Of a stretch of DNA of 64,000 bases, positions 24,921 to 32,190 are shown in pieces. The position numbers were made by a program, and so were the translations under genes. Where the stretch lies: contig NZ_FOFF01000042.1 in the NCBI RefSeq assembly GCF_900110755.1, positions 1 to 64,000 on the forward strand, written 5' to 3'. This DNA is from Streptomyces sp. yr375 (GTDB lineage Bacteria > Actinomycetota > Actinomycetes > Streptomycetales > Streptomycetaceae). The notes under the pieces were generated by a model, which ran no database searches, was not told the DNA's origin, and saw only the letters and a program-made list of their open reading frames with translations. Positions within the stretch are counted from its first letter, which is position 1, and every line of letters starts with the position of its first letter.

Positions 24921-25262
24921 TCAGCGCTCCAGCAGCTCGTAGGGGAAGGGCTCGTGCTCGATGTGGACGCCGTACCGGATCCAGTGCCAGTGGAAGGGGA
25001 ACCGGGGCAGCTCCAGCTCGAGGACGGCGATGGCGCGGTGGTGTCCGTCGGACACGTAGATGTCGCGCCACCGCTCGTTGATGCACAGGAGGATCGGCTT
25101 TTCGAGGCCGTCCTCCTCGATGGACGCCTTGAGCTCGTCGACCTTCTGCCGGTCCTTGCCCTGGGCGAACTGGCGGCGGCAGTCGGCCCATCGCCGGAAG
25201 TCGGTGGGCATGATCTGCCGGTCGTTGAGCAGCGACGTCCTCATGCGTCCGCGGTACTTCAT
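24921..25262 (-). CDS. Single-domain ParB-like protein
   Basis: A 113-residue protein built of the ParB N-terminal fold only: DELKASIEEDGLEKPILL, then IYVSDGHHRAIAVLEL, equivalent to the GxxR/SDGHHR phosphate-binding loop of ParB/sulfiredoxin proteins. There is no HTH, so it cannot work as a classical centromere binder. ParB folds are now known as CTPases, and some free-standing ones act as nucleases or regulators. Two ATGs 18 bases apart are possible starts. Confidence 0.8.
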   Translation of the reverse strand: MKYRGRMRTSLLNDRQIMPTDFRRWADCRRQFAQGKDRQKVDELKASIEEDGLEKPILLCINERWRDIYVSDGHHRAIAVLELELPRFPFHWHWIRYGVHIEHEPFPYELLER

Positions 25263-25269
25263 GCCTGGC

Positions 25270-25836
25270 TCACAGGCGGCGGGCGAGGTCCGTGGTGATG
25301 CGTTCGGCTTCGGCTCCGTCGGCGAGGATCTGCGCCTTGAGCTTGTTCGCCTGCCGCTTGCTGAGCGGCGCCACGTTCATCTCGTGGCGGACCCAGGCGA
25401 CGCGGTTCTCCCGGGCGCCGGAGCGGATGAGCTGGTCGACCTCGACGAAGCCGCGGAGCAGGCTCAGCCTGAGCTGCTTGGGGTCGCGCATCTTCGGGGC
25501 GCTGAGCAGCATCCACATCGCGCCCTTGGGGGCGATCACGGTGGCGACGCGGAAGTCATTGGGCTTGCCGATGATGGCCTGCTGGACGCCCGTCTTCCAG
25601 ACGTTCTCCGGGACGCCGGCGGCCTCGCCCTGTGCCTCGTTGGCGAGGGAGAGCAGCAGGCGCGGCTTGGTCAGGATGATCGTGACCGCGCCCAGCGGGC
25701 GGCGTCCGAAGTGGTCGTGGACCAGGTTGCGGACGGTCGGCGCGTACGAGGTGACGCGCTGTTCGGCGGTGCGGGAGACGAACGCGCCGTAGCGCAGCAC
25801 GCTGAGCTGGGAGGGCTTGTTCTTGGTCCCGGGCAT
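25270..25836 (-). CDS. Hypothetical protein of the transfer operon
   Basis: A 188-residue basic, strand-and-helix protein: SVLRYGAFVSRTAEQRVTSY near the start, GAVTIILTKPRLLLSLA in the centre, and a Lys/Arg-rich helical end. No domain recognised. It ends 8 bases before the ParB-like gene start, so both are probably translated together. Confidence 0.7.
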   Translation of the reverse strand: MPGTKNKPSQLSVLRYGAFVSRTAEQRVTSYAPTVRNLVHDHFGRRPLGAVTIILTKPRLLLSLANEAQGEAAGVPENVWKTGVQQAIIGKPNDFRVATVIAPKGAMWMLLSAPKMRDPKQLRLSLLRGFVEVDQLIRSGARENRVAWVRHEMNVAPLSKRQANKLKAQILADGAEAERITTDLARRL

Positions 25837-25897
25837 GGTCGCGGTCCTCTCGGTGGTGACGGCTGGGGATCAGGGGGTGGGCTGATTGGCCACCGCA

Positions 25898-25925
25898 CCG
25901 CCCCGGCCGGGAAGGGCCGGGGCGG
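25898..25925. repeat. Operon-internal stem-loop, copy 3
   Basis: Same 11-base arms CCGCCCCGGCC/GGCCGGGGCGG as the other two copies, 6-base loop with GGGAA as in copy 1. The right flank (AACGGG) has diverged. Confidence 0.7.
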
Positions 25926-25938
25926 AACGGGCAGTCCG

Positions 25939-26667
25939 TCAGACCGCGTGGATGCCGGTGAGGTCGTCGTCCAGGACGTCGTCCTTGTCACCGTCGACGC
26001 CGACGTCGACGTCGACGTCGATGTCGACGTCGGCGGTCACCGGGTCGGCGGGAAGGCCGGCGGCGCGGGCGGCGAGGTGGTGGCGGATCTGCTCCAGGCC
26101 GGTGATGGCCACCGGCTTGTCGCCGTCGCCGGTCAGCAGCGTGAAGAGCGGATCGCCGTAGCCGTACTTGTCCTTCTCGCTGCGGTGGTGGAGCCAGACG
26201 CCGGGGGCGAGGTAGAAGCTGGCCTCCCCGTCCTCGTAGCCGCGCCACCGATCCACGTCCCGCAGGAAGTTGTCGCCGTGGTCGATACGGATCGAGGCGC
26301 TGGCGGCGCGGTTGGCAGCGTCGTCCTCGGTCGCCGTGGCGACCTGTGCGAGGGCCTGGTCCAGGGTGTCCGCCGGGGCCGGGGCCGATCCGCGGCCGGT
26401 GCTTGCGCCCGCCGTGCTGCGGCTCTTGTACATCAGCCGGCGCATCGGGGCGAGGACGAGTTCGGCGAGCCCGTCGATGGCGACGGCACCGACGACGGCG
26501 ACCGCTCCGGCGAACGCGATGCGGACCCCGTCGGTCCAGGAGGCGGGGGCGAGCTCGTAGCCGAGGTAGGCGCCGGCCGCGCCGCCGATCAGCGCGGACG
26601 CCATGCTGGCGCCTTCGATCATCGAGCTGGCGACGGTGGTAGCCGTCTGGCGCAGGGTTGCGGTCAT
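25939..26667 (-). CDS. Membrane protein with acidic repeat tail
   Basis: A 242-residue protein. Two membrane segments lie near residues 22-42 (SALIGGAAGAYLGYELAP) and 48-72; then a cytoplasmic region with LDQALAQVATATEDDAANRA and a Tyr/Gly-rich stretch. The tail is a run of alternating Asp and Val encoded by near-perfect GTCGAC hexamers. No family named. Its place in the operon suggests a role in the mating apparatus or plasmid spread. Confidence 0.7.
   Translation of the reverse strand: MTATLRQTATTVASSMIEGASMASALIGGAAGAYLGYELAPASWTDGVRIAFAGAVAVVGAVAIDGLAELVLAPMRRLMYKSRSTAGASTGRGSAPAPADTLDQALAQVATATEDDAANRAASASIRIDHGDNFLRDVDRWRGYEDGEASFYLAPGVWLHHRSEKDKYGYGDPLFTLLTGDGDKPVAITGLEQIRHHLAARAAGLPADPVTADVDIDVDVDVGVDGDKDDVLDDDLTGIHAV
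25993..26032. repeat. GTCGAC hexamer tract inside a gene
   Basis: About six tandem GTCGAC-type hexamers with few changes, coding for Asp-Val repeats near the C-terminus of the membrane protein. Such tracts are prone to length change by slippage in units of two codons. Confidence 0.8.
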
Positions 26668-26764
26668 GATGATGGAGCTCCTTCTTCTTCTCGATGCGCT
26701 CTGGGAGGGGGAGGGGTACTGCTCCGGGGCGGCCGGGTTCGATGCCTGCGGCCGCCCCGGGCGT

Positions 26765-27145
26765 TCAGCTGGCCGCGTGGGCGGCGGCGGTGGTGCGGAC
26801 GGTGTCCGCGAGCAGCACGGTCAGCTCGTGACCGTGGTCGACGACGTCCTCCAGGCGCTCGATGAGCTCCGGGGGCAGGCCGTTGTTGCGGGCGCCGGTC
26901 AGGACGCCCTCGAGGTAGAGGACGTCGGCGAGGACGCGGCCGCGGGCGTCCAGGACGCCGGGCTGCACGGCGAGGACGTCGGTGTTCTTGGCGGTCGCCA
27001 GGGCCGCGTGGTCGCCGGCCTTGGCGTACGCGGTCTCGGTCTGCTCGGTGAGCAGCGCGTCGACCTGCGTGGTGTGGCCGTAGGCGCGGCGCCATCCGAA
27101 GCGGGCGGCGGCGGCTTCCATGAGGGAGCGGCGGGCGAGGGACAC
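26765..27145 (-). CDS. Hypothetical helical protein of the transfer operon
   Basis: A 126-residue, Ala-rich helical protein. The GTG start has GGAGG 5 bases upstream. Pattern RRAYGHTTQVDALLTEQ, then long amphipathic helices. It could be a coiled-coil partner for another operon protein; no family recognised. Confidence 0.65.
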   Translation of the reverse strand: MSLARRSLMEAAAARFGWRRAYGHTTQVDALLTEQTETAYAKAGDHAALATAKNTDVLAVQPGVLDARGRVLADVLYLEGVLTGARNNGLPPELIERLEDVVDHGHELTVLLADTVRTTAAAHAAS

Positions 27146-27193
27146 GGTGACCTCCAGGGGAGGGCCGGTCGTCCGGTCTCGGCTGACCGGGCG

Positions 27194-27240
27194 GACACCG
27201 CACCGGCCCCGCCGCACCCGCCCGGGGGCGGTGCGGCGGG
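27194..27240. repeat. Long stem-loop in the operon
   Basis: CGGCCCCGCCGCACC pairs with GGTGCGGCGGGGCCG (15-base arms) around about 10 bases, between two operon genes. Arm sequence differs from the three-copy element. Boundaries are approximate to a few bases. Confidence 0.6.
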
Positions 27241-27260
27241 GCCGTACGGAGAGCGTCCGG

Positions 27261-27833
27261 TCAGCGCTTGGGGAAGCGGAGGATCGTGAACTCGGTGCCG
27301 GTGCCGTAGGTGCGCGGCTTGGCGGTCAGGATCTCCGGCTTCTCGTCCGCGAGGCGCTGCAGTTCCTCCTCGATCCAGGCGGTGGAGCGCTGAAGGGCGA
27401 GGCGGTCCAGGTGGAAGGCGGTGAGGTGGACCGTGACGTCGTGGTCGGAGCGGCGCTCGCGGTGCAGGCGCCGCCCCACGATCTCGCGGGCGGTGGCGTC
27501 GTCGGGACGGGGCGGCAGGTCCCGGGGCAGCGCCCGGCACTGCGCGGCGTGGGCGTTGGCGATCTCCCCGGCGGTCTGCTCGGAGGAGATGTAGTGGTCG
27601 CCGCCCTTGGAGCGGGTGAGGTACGTGCAGCCCAGGCAACCGACCGCGTAGTAGACGCCGTTGACCCCGGCTTCGGCGGTGTAGACGAGGACGACGGCAC
27701 CGGCCAGTCCGAGGAAGCGCTGGGAGACGATCACGCCCTCGGGCTTCCAGGTCTCGCCGATCTCCGGCCACGGCTCCGGGGCGAACTCCGGCTCGGTGGC
27801 GGTGCGGGTGCGGGAGAAGAGGGGGAGTGCCAT
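27261..27833 (-). CDS. Hypothetical protein of the transfer operon
   Basis: A 190-residue protein. A hydrophobic, strand-like stretch (FLGLAGAVVLVYTAEAGVNG) leads to GCLGCTYL and later AAQC, a possible metal or disulfide site, then a charged helical half. Starts with MALPLFSRTRT directly after a good ribosome site. Family unknown. Confidence 0.7.
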   Translation of the reverse strand: MALPLFSRTRTATEPEFAPEPWPEIGETWKPEGVIVSQRFLGLAGAVVLVYTAEAGVNGVYYAVGCLGCTYLTRSKGGDHYISSEQTAGEIANAHAAQCRALPRDLPPRPDDATAREIVGRRLHRERRSDHDVTVHLTAFHLDRLALQRSTAWIEEELQRLADEKPEILTAKPRTYGTGTEFTILRFPKR

Positions 27834-27836
27834 GGG

Positions 27837-27968
27837 TTACTGCTCCTTCTGGTCGGCCTGGGCGTGGATGCGGGCGACGGTGCGGCGGGCGGCGGCGATC
27901 ACGAACGGGGCGGCGAGCGCGCCGGCGATGCTGGCGTAGCTGATGAAGAAGCTGGCGGCGGTGCTCAC
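27837..27968 (-). CDS. Very small membrane protein
   Basis: 43 residues: one membrane helix (FFISYASIAGALAAPFVIAA) and a short basic/polar tail ending HAQADQKEQ. It starts at a GTG sharing GTGA with the stop of the Pycsar-effector-like gene, so it is translated with it. It may be a subunit or antagonist of that membrane protein. Confidence 0.65.
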   Translation of the reverse strand: MSTAASFFISYASIAGALAAPFVIAAARRTVARIHAQADQKEQ

Positions 27969-28429
27969 ACCAGCACCCCGGTCGCGGCGAGGGTCAGCAG
28001 GGCGAGCGCGGCGAGGATGACGTCGACCGCGAGGGCCAGGCGCTGGAACTTGCCGACCGCAAGGAGCGACAGCGCCTTGACGCGGGCGGGGCGGGTGTCC
28101 TCGCCCATCACCTCCTGGAGTTCGCTCTCCTCCATCTGCGCCCAGCGCGGAAGGCCCTCGCGGACGACGCGGCCACCGCCCAGGTTGGGCCTGACGACCA
28201 GGAGGAGTAAGACGGCGGCGACGGCCAGGGCGAGTACGGCCAGGCCGCCGGTGGCCTTCGTGAACAGCGGCAGGTCCTTGTCGGCGACGCTGGCCAGACC
28301 GGCCATGACCGCGCCGTCGAAGGCGAGCAACAGCGACGCCTTGCTGTCCGTACGCCCAATCTCGTGGGTGACCGAGGCGCAGGCGGCGTCCAGGTTCTTG
28401 TCGGTGGTGAAGACAGGGGCGGTGGTCAC
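27965..28429 (-). CDS. Pycsar-effector-like (PycTM) membrane protein
   Basis: A 154-residue protein. Near the N-terminus lies HEIGRTDSKASLLLAFDGAV, the D-x-KA-x-LL-x-x-(D/N)-G pattern of the PycTM effector family, followed by a hydrophobic helix, a loop and two further membrane segments (about 48-85 and 132-152). In Pycsar immunity such proteins damage the membrane when a cyclic nucleotide from a cognate cyclase binds. No uridylate/cytidylate cyclase is adjacent; the only nucleotide cyclase-like gene in the operon is the GGDEF protein. GTG start from GGGAG 6 bases upstream. Confidence 0.7.
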   Translation of the reverse strand: MTTAPVFTTDKNLDAACASVTHEIGRTDSKASLLLAFDGAVMAGLASVADKDLPLFTKATGGLAVLALAVAAVLLLLVVRPNLGGGRVVREGLPRWAQMEESELQEVMGEDTRPARVKALSLLAVGKFQRLALAVDVILAALALLTLAATGVLV

Positions 28430-28518
28430 GTGCGACTCCCATCCGGGCCGGGCTGTCCGACTCCCCGTCACCACCCGGCCCGCGGTGTGCGGGGCGGGTG
28501 GATCAGGCAGCCGTCAGA

Positions 28519-29127
28519 TCAGCGAGCCGGATGGTTGTGGTTGTGGTTGTGGTTGTGCAGGTGGATCAGCGGGCGGAGGGACAGGCCGCGCAGGGCGAAG
28601 AGGCTGCCGATCGTCCAGGCCAGGACCGCGAGGGCGGCGGCGACGGGGCGGCCGGCGACGGGAGCGGCGTCCCACACCATGAGGACCGAGCAGGCCCCGT
28701 GTGCCGTCCAGGTCAGCCGGGCACCGACGGCGCCGGTGAACCAGGACAGCACCAGCGAGGCGGCTCCGACGCCCAGCCAGATGTTGAACGCGCTGGTCGC
28801 CGTCAGCGGCAGGCCGACCGTGTGCGCGCTCAGGTAGGCGTGGACGGGGTCGGCGACGGTGGCGGTCCACTGCGTGAACCACGCCCAGTCCTGGTGGTGA
28901 TACCAGTCGATGCCCTTGGGGATGCCCCACTTGAGGACCAGCAGCAGGGCGACCATGCCGACGACGCCGAAAGCGGCGATGGCGCCGGGCGGGATGTCAT
29001 CGGCGGCCTTGATCGGGCGCGGCCGGGGCGGGGCCGGCCGCCGGGGCGGCGGGATGCGCTGGCTGTCGTCGATGGTGTCCAGCGGCGGGACGGCGGGGCC
29101 GGGCTCGTGCTTGTCGGGCTCGCTCAC
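28519..29127 (-). CDS. Multi-pass membrane protein with His-Asn tail
   Basis: A 202-residue protein from a GTG with AAGGAG 6 bases upstream. A Pro-rich cytoplasmic N-terminus is followed by about four membrane segments, the first near AIAAFGVVGMVALLLVLKWG. The C-terminus is HLHNHNHNHNHPAR, encoded by GTGGTT-type hexamer repeats, a possible metal-binding tail. Similar membrane proteins sit beside TraB-type systems as spread proteins, but this assignment is only by context. Confidence 0.7.
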   Translation of the reverse strand: MSEPDKHEPGPAVPPLDTIDDSQRIPPPRRPAPPRPRPIKAADDIPPGAIAAFGVVGMVALLLVLKWGIPKGIDWYHHQDWAWFTQWTATVADPVHAYLSAHTVGLPLTATSAFNIWLGVGAASLVLSWFTGAVGARLTWTAHGACSVLMVWDAAPVAGRPVAAALAVLAWTIGSLFALRGLSLRPLIHLHNHNHNHNHPAR

Positions 29128-29264
29128 CGGGTTCTCCTTCACGGTGGTCGACAGCTGCGGGATGAGGTGGTGCTGTACGTGGGCGGGCCGGGCTCACCGA
29201 CTCCCCTTCACCACCCGCCCGTCGGGCGGGTGGATCAGGCAACCGGCAGACGCGGTGCGGGGGT

Positions 29265-29705
29265 TCAGGCCGCAGCGGCGAGGTGCTCGCCGGGCGGGCG
29301 CATGTAGCTGCCGGGCGCGGCCGGGGTGCCGTCGTAGCACTCCAAGCAGGACCCGAGGGTTTTGAGAGGGAGGCAGTGGTAGTACCGCCTCGAGCACGAG
29401 GGGCATGTCTGCCTCTTCGCCATCGCCTTGTCGAGCGCGACCTCTTTGGCGAAGGTCATCGGCCGTATCGGCTTGGCCTTGTCGATCTCGTACAGCCACG
29501 CCTTGCGCTTGCCGCCCCGGCATTCGATGACGGCGACCGGGTCCTGGCCGCCGGGCCGTAACCGTCGCTCCCTGAGCTGCCGCCGGGTGGCGAGCCCTTT
29601 CGGTGCCTGCCTCCAGCGGTAGACGGGGAGCGTGCCGGACTCGGTGGCGTAGACGTCGACGTCCCGGACGGCCGGCGGGGACGCAGGTTCAGCGGCGGCG
29701 GCCAC
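29265..29705 (-). CDS. RRQRL-motif zinc-binding protein
   Basis: A 146-residue protein. It has the basic motif ATRRQLRERRLRPGG in the first half and a zinc ribbon, CPSC...C and CLEC, in the second half. This pair of features is the mark of a small Streptomyces plasmid family annotated by these motifs; its activity is unknown. The GTG start lies inside the 3' end of the upstream gene, giving a 17-base overlap. Confidence 0.75.
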   Translation of the reverse strand: MAAAAEPASPPAVRDVDVYATESGTLPVYRWRQAPKGLATRRQLRERRLRPGGQDPVAVIECRGGKRKAWLYEIDKAKPIRPMTFAKEVALDKAMAKRQTCPSCSRRYYHCLPLKTLGSCLECYDGTPAAPGSYMRPPGEHLAAAA

Positions 29706-30183
29706 GGTTGTGCCCGCGGCCGGTGTGGACCTGGACCTTGGCGCGGCCGCGGGCGTTGACGTTGATCGACCGGCCACTGCCGGGGCCGGTCGCCAGCATC
29801 TTGATGAGGACGAAGCCGCCCACGACGACGACGCCCAGGAGCACGAGCGCCTTGACGAGCTCCATCAGGGCGGCGGCCAGGAAGTAGATGCCGACGCCGC
29901 CGACACCGAGGATGAACGCCACCAGCGCGGCCTTCACCAGGAGCGGGGAGACGTAGGGCTGCGGGGCCGGGGCGGGCGGCGCGGTGTAGTAGGCGACGTG
30001 CTGGCCGTTCGGGCCGGGCACCATGACGACGCCGTCGATGCCAGCGGTCGGCGGATAGACGACCGTGTTCTGGGGGAGCGGGACGACGTGCTGGCCGTAC
30101 GCGGCGGCGGGCGGCTGCCCGTACTGAGGCGGCAGCGGCTCGGGGTAGTAGGTGGGCTGGGGCTGCTCGCCGTAAGACGGCAT
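29689..30183 (-). CDS. Two-pass membrane protein with Pro/Tyr-rich head
   Basis: A 164-residue protein: residues 1-80 are rich in Pro, Tyr, Gln (PSYGEQPQPTYYPEPLPPQ), then two membrane segments (about 85-105 and 110-130), and a basic tail with INVNARGRAKVQVHTGRG. The head-and-hairpin design suits a structural or docking role at the membrane. No enzyme motif. Confidence 0.7.
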   Translation of the reverse strand: MPSYGEQPQPTYYPEPLPPQYGQPPAAAYGQHVVPLPQNTVVYPPTAGIDGVVMVPGPNGQHVAYYTAPPAPAPQPYVSPLLVKAALVAFILGVGGVGIYFLAAALMELVKALVLLGVVVVGGFVLIKMLATGPGSGRSINVNARGRAKVQVHTGRGHNRGRRR

Positions 30184-30267
30184 GATGGGTCCTCTCCTCG
30201 TTGGGGAGCTCGGGCGGTGTCATTTGGCGTGAGATTCGCCCGGGGAGGCTTCGGCCTCTTCACCGGC

Positions 30268-30297
30268 CCCCGAGGTGGCTTCAACATCTCGGGGGTC
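30268..30297. terminator. Stem-loop between operon genes
   Basis: CCCCGAG pairs with CTCGGGG around about 13 bases in the 150-base gap after the 60-residue gene. It could partly terminate or process the leftward transcript. No T-run. Nothing else is seen in the gap. Confidence 0.45.
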
Positions 30298-30329
30298 AGT
30301 GGAGCCGTCGAAGCTCGGTGGGTGCGGCG

Positions 30330-30512
30330 TCAGTCGGTGAGCTGGCGCCACCGCGTGGGCAGCAGCTCGTCGCGACGGAGCAGGATCGTCGGCGGGTGCC
30401 CGGGGCCGGCCTTGGGGAGCAGGGCGACCGGCTCGGTGCCCAGGTGGGTGAAGTCGAACTCGAAGTCCGTGTCCACGGTGTCCTCTTCCTCTTCTTCCGG
30501 CCGGTGGGTCAT
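30330..30512 (-). CDS. Small acidic protein of the transfer operon
   Basis: A 60-residue protein starting MTHRPEEEEEDTVDTDFEF and ending in a short basic strand-helix. The start overlaps the stop of the DUF2637 gene by ATGA. No family recognised. Confidence 0.65.
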   Translation of the reverse strand: MTHRPEEEEEDTVDTDFEFDFTHLGTEPVALLPKAGPGHPPTILLRRDELLPTRWRQLTD

Positions 30513-32017
30513 GCCGCACCGGCGCTGTCGCTGTCGTCGTCCTCGAAGACGTCCAGGGCGTCGGCGATGACCGACTCCTCGAATCCGTCCTCTTCCGCGA
30601 GGCGCTTCTTCGCGGCGCGGACGCGGTCTCCGACCCACGTCTCGCCCTTGCCGTACTGGTTTCCGAGGCGCTCCAGGTCCGGCGCGATGCCGGACAGCGA
30701 GCACTTCGCGATGTACCGCTCGGCTTCATCCCGCTGCTTCTCGCGCACTTCGCGAGGGATCCGACCGCCGTTTTCCGAGGCGGTCAGGGCGGGCACCGCG
30801 CTGAGCGCGGCCCCACTTTCCGAGGCGCGGCCGGAAGAAATCGAGGTGCGGACGACTGCACTTTCCGAGATTCCGCGAGCCTTGGCGGCGGCCCGCTCCA
30901 GGGCGCGCTGCCGCTTGATCTTCTCGGCTTCCTCCAGGGCGCGGGCCTCAGCCTCAGCCTTGATCCGCTCAGCCTCCGCAGCGGCTTCCGCCTCCTTGCG
31001 GAGCGCCTCTGCCTGGGCTTCGGCTTCCTTGCGCAGCGCCTCTGCCTGGGCTTCTGCCCTGACGATCTCCGCCTGGCGGGTGGCCTCACGGTCCCGTTCG
31101 TCCTGCTCCCGCTCCCACTGCTCGCGGCGGCGGCGGTCCTCGATCTCAGCCTCGGCCTTGAGACGCGTCGCCTCGATTTCTGCGGTGCGCTCAGTCAGTG
31201 CGAGCCGCTCGCGTTCCGCCTCGATTTCCTCGCGGCGGGCGCGTGAGGCTGCCTCGATTTCTGCCTGCCGCCGCTCGTTTTCCAGCCTCGCGTTCTCCTC
31301 GCGTTCGCGCTGGGCGGCCTCGCGTTCTTCGCGGGAACGCTTCGCGGCGGCCTCGCGTTCTGCCTCCTCGCGCTCGGCTGCCTCCTCGCGTTCTTCCTTC
31401 TCGCGGGCTCGCTTTTCGGCGGTCTCGCGTTCCACGACCTTCGCACTCTCGAACCGCGCGATGATCGCGGTCAGTTCGCCGCGCCTCCTGGTCGCGTACT
31501 TGCGGTAGCCGGTGGCGGCTTCCGCGAGCAGGATCAGCAGCGCCGGGGCCACGGAGTGGAGCAGGATTCCGCCGGCGTCCGGCTTCTGCGGGACGAAGTG
31601 GAAGTGCCCGTCCGGGTAGAGCGACGTCCAGCAGTTCATCACCCAGGTCGACAGGCCGGCGGTCCAGCGCAGCAGGAACGGCCAGCCGCCGGGCTTGTAG
31701 TCACCGCCGTGCTCTGCGAGGACACCGTCGACGTACAGGACGGTGATCAGGGCGAGGCTGGCCAGCGGGTCCAGCATCCAGGCGATGTACCAGGGGATCT
31801 GGTGGGAGATCCCGAACAGGGTCACATTCACACAAGTGAAGATCAAAGCGCCGCCCCCGAGGGTGAGCAGCGCCTTGGTGACCATGGCCAGGACCTCGTC
31901 CAGCTTGGCGATGGACTTCTTGGCCTTGGCGGCGTCGTCCGCGCTGACGGGCGGGGGTGGCGCGGAGGTTTTGGGCGGCCCGGCCTGCTTCGGCCGGGGC
32001 ACGGTCGGGGCGCTCAT
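30509..32017 (-). CDS. DUF2637-type membrane protein with long coiled coil
   Basis: A 502-residue protein. Residues 40-170 hold about four membrane segments with GISHQIPWYIAWMLDPLASL, typical of DUF2637 proteins found on actinomycete conjugative plasmids. Residues 190-395 form a very long Glu/Arg/Ala coiled coil, with two tandem copies of EAQAEALRK. The end (ERYIAKCSLSGIAPDLERLG, KGETWVGDRVRAAKKRL) resembles an HTH, so the protein could tie DNA to the membrane near the TraB pore. It is the first gene after the inverted repeat and probably has its own promoter. Confidence 0.8.
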   Translation of the reverse strand: MSAPTVPRPKQAGPPKTSAPPPPVSADDAAKAKKSIAKLDEVLAMVTKALLTLGGGALIFTCVNVTLFGISHQIPWYIAWMLDPLASLALITVLYVDGVLAEHGGDYKPGGWPFLLRWTAGLSTWVMNCWTSLYPDGHFHFVPQKPDAGGILLHSVAPALLILLAEAATGYRKYATRRRGELTAIIARFESAKVVERETAEKRAREKEEREEAAEREEAEREAAAKRSREEREAAQREREENARLENERRQAEIEAASRARREEIEAERERLALTERTAEIEATRLKAEAEIEDRRRREQWEREQDERDREATRQAEIVRAEAQAEALRKEAEAQAEALRKEAEAAAEAERIKAEAEARALEEAEKIKRQRALERAAAKARGISESAVVRTSISSGRASESGAALSAVPALTASENGGRIPREVREKQRDEAERYIAKCSLSGIAPDLERLGNQYGKGETWVGDRVRAAKKRLAEEDGFEESVIADALDVFEDDDSDSAGAA

Positions 32018-32142
32018 TCTGACTACCTTCCGTAGTGTGTGGGGGTGTTCGGGGAGGTGTTCGCAGCAGGTGTTCGCTTGGTTTAAAACGGGATGTTCGC
32101 GACTTTTAGGCGCGGTGTGCGCCCAGATCCCTTAGGGAGGGA

Positions 32143-32183
32143 GGGGTGCGAACTGTTCGCCGGTCACGAACAGTTCGCACCCC
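32143..32183. promoter_or_regulatory. 17-base inverted repeat between the TraB and DUF2637 genes
   Basis: GGGGTGCGAACTGTTCG and CGAACAGTTCGCACCCC are perfect arms around 7 bases. Further GTTCG words lie to its left (32046-32095). It follows the TraB gene and precedes the DUF2637 gene in the direction of transcription. A terminator or a large operator would both fit; the outer GTTCG copies favour an operator. Confidence 0.65.
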
Positions 32184-32190
32184 ACATCCA

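Noticed and set aside
25993..26032. GTCGAC tract as a regulatory repeat
   Set aside because: It lies inside a gene in frame and codes for Asp-Val repeats, so low-complexity coding explains it.
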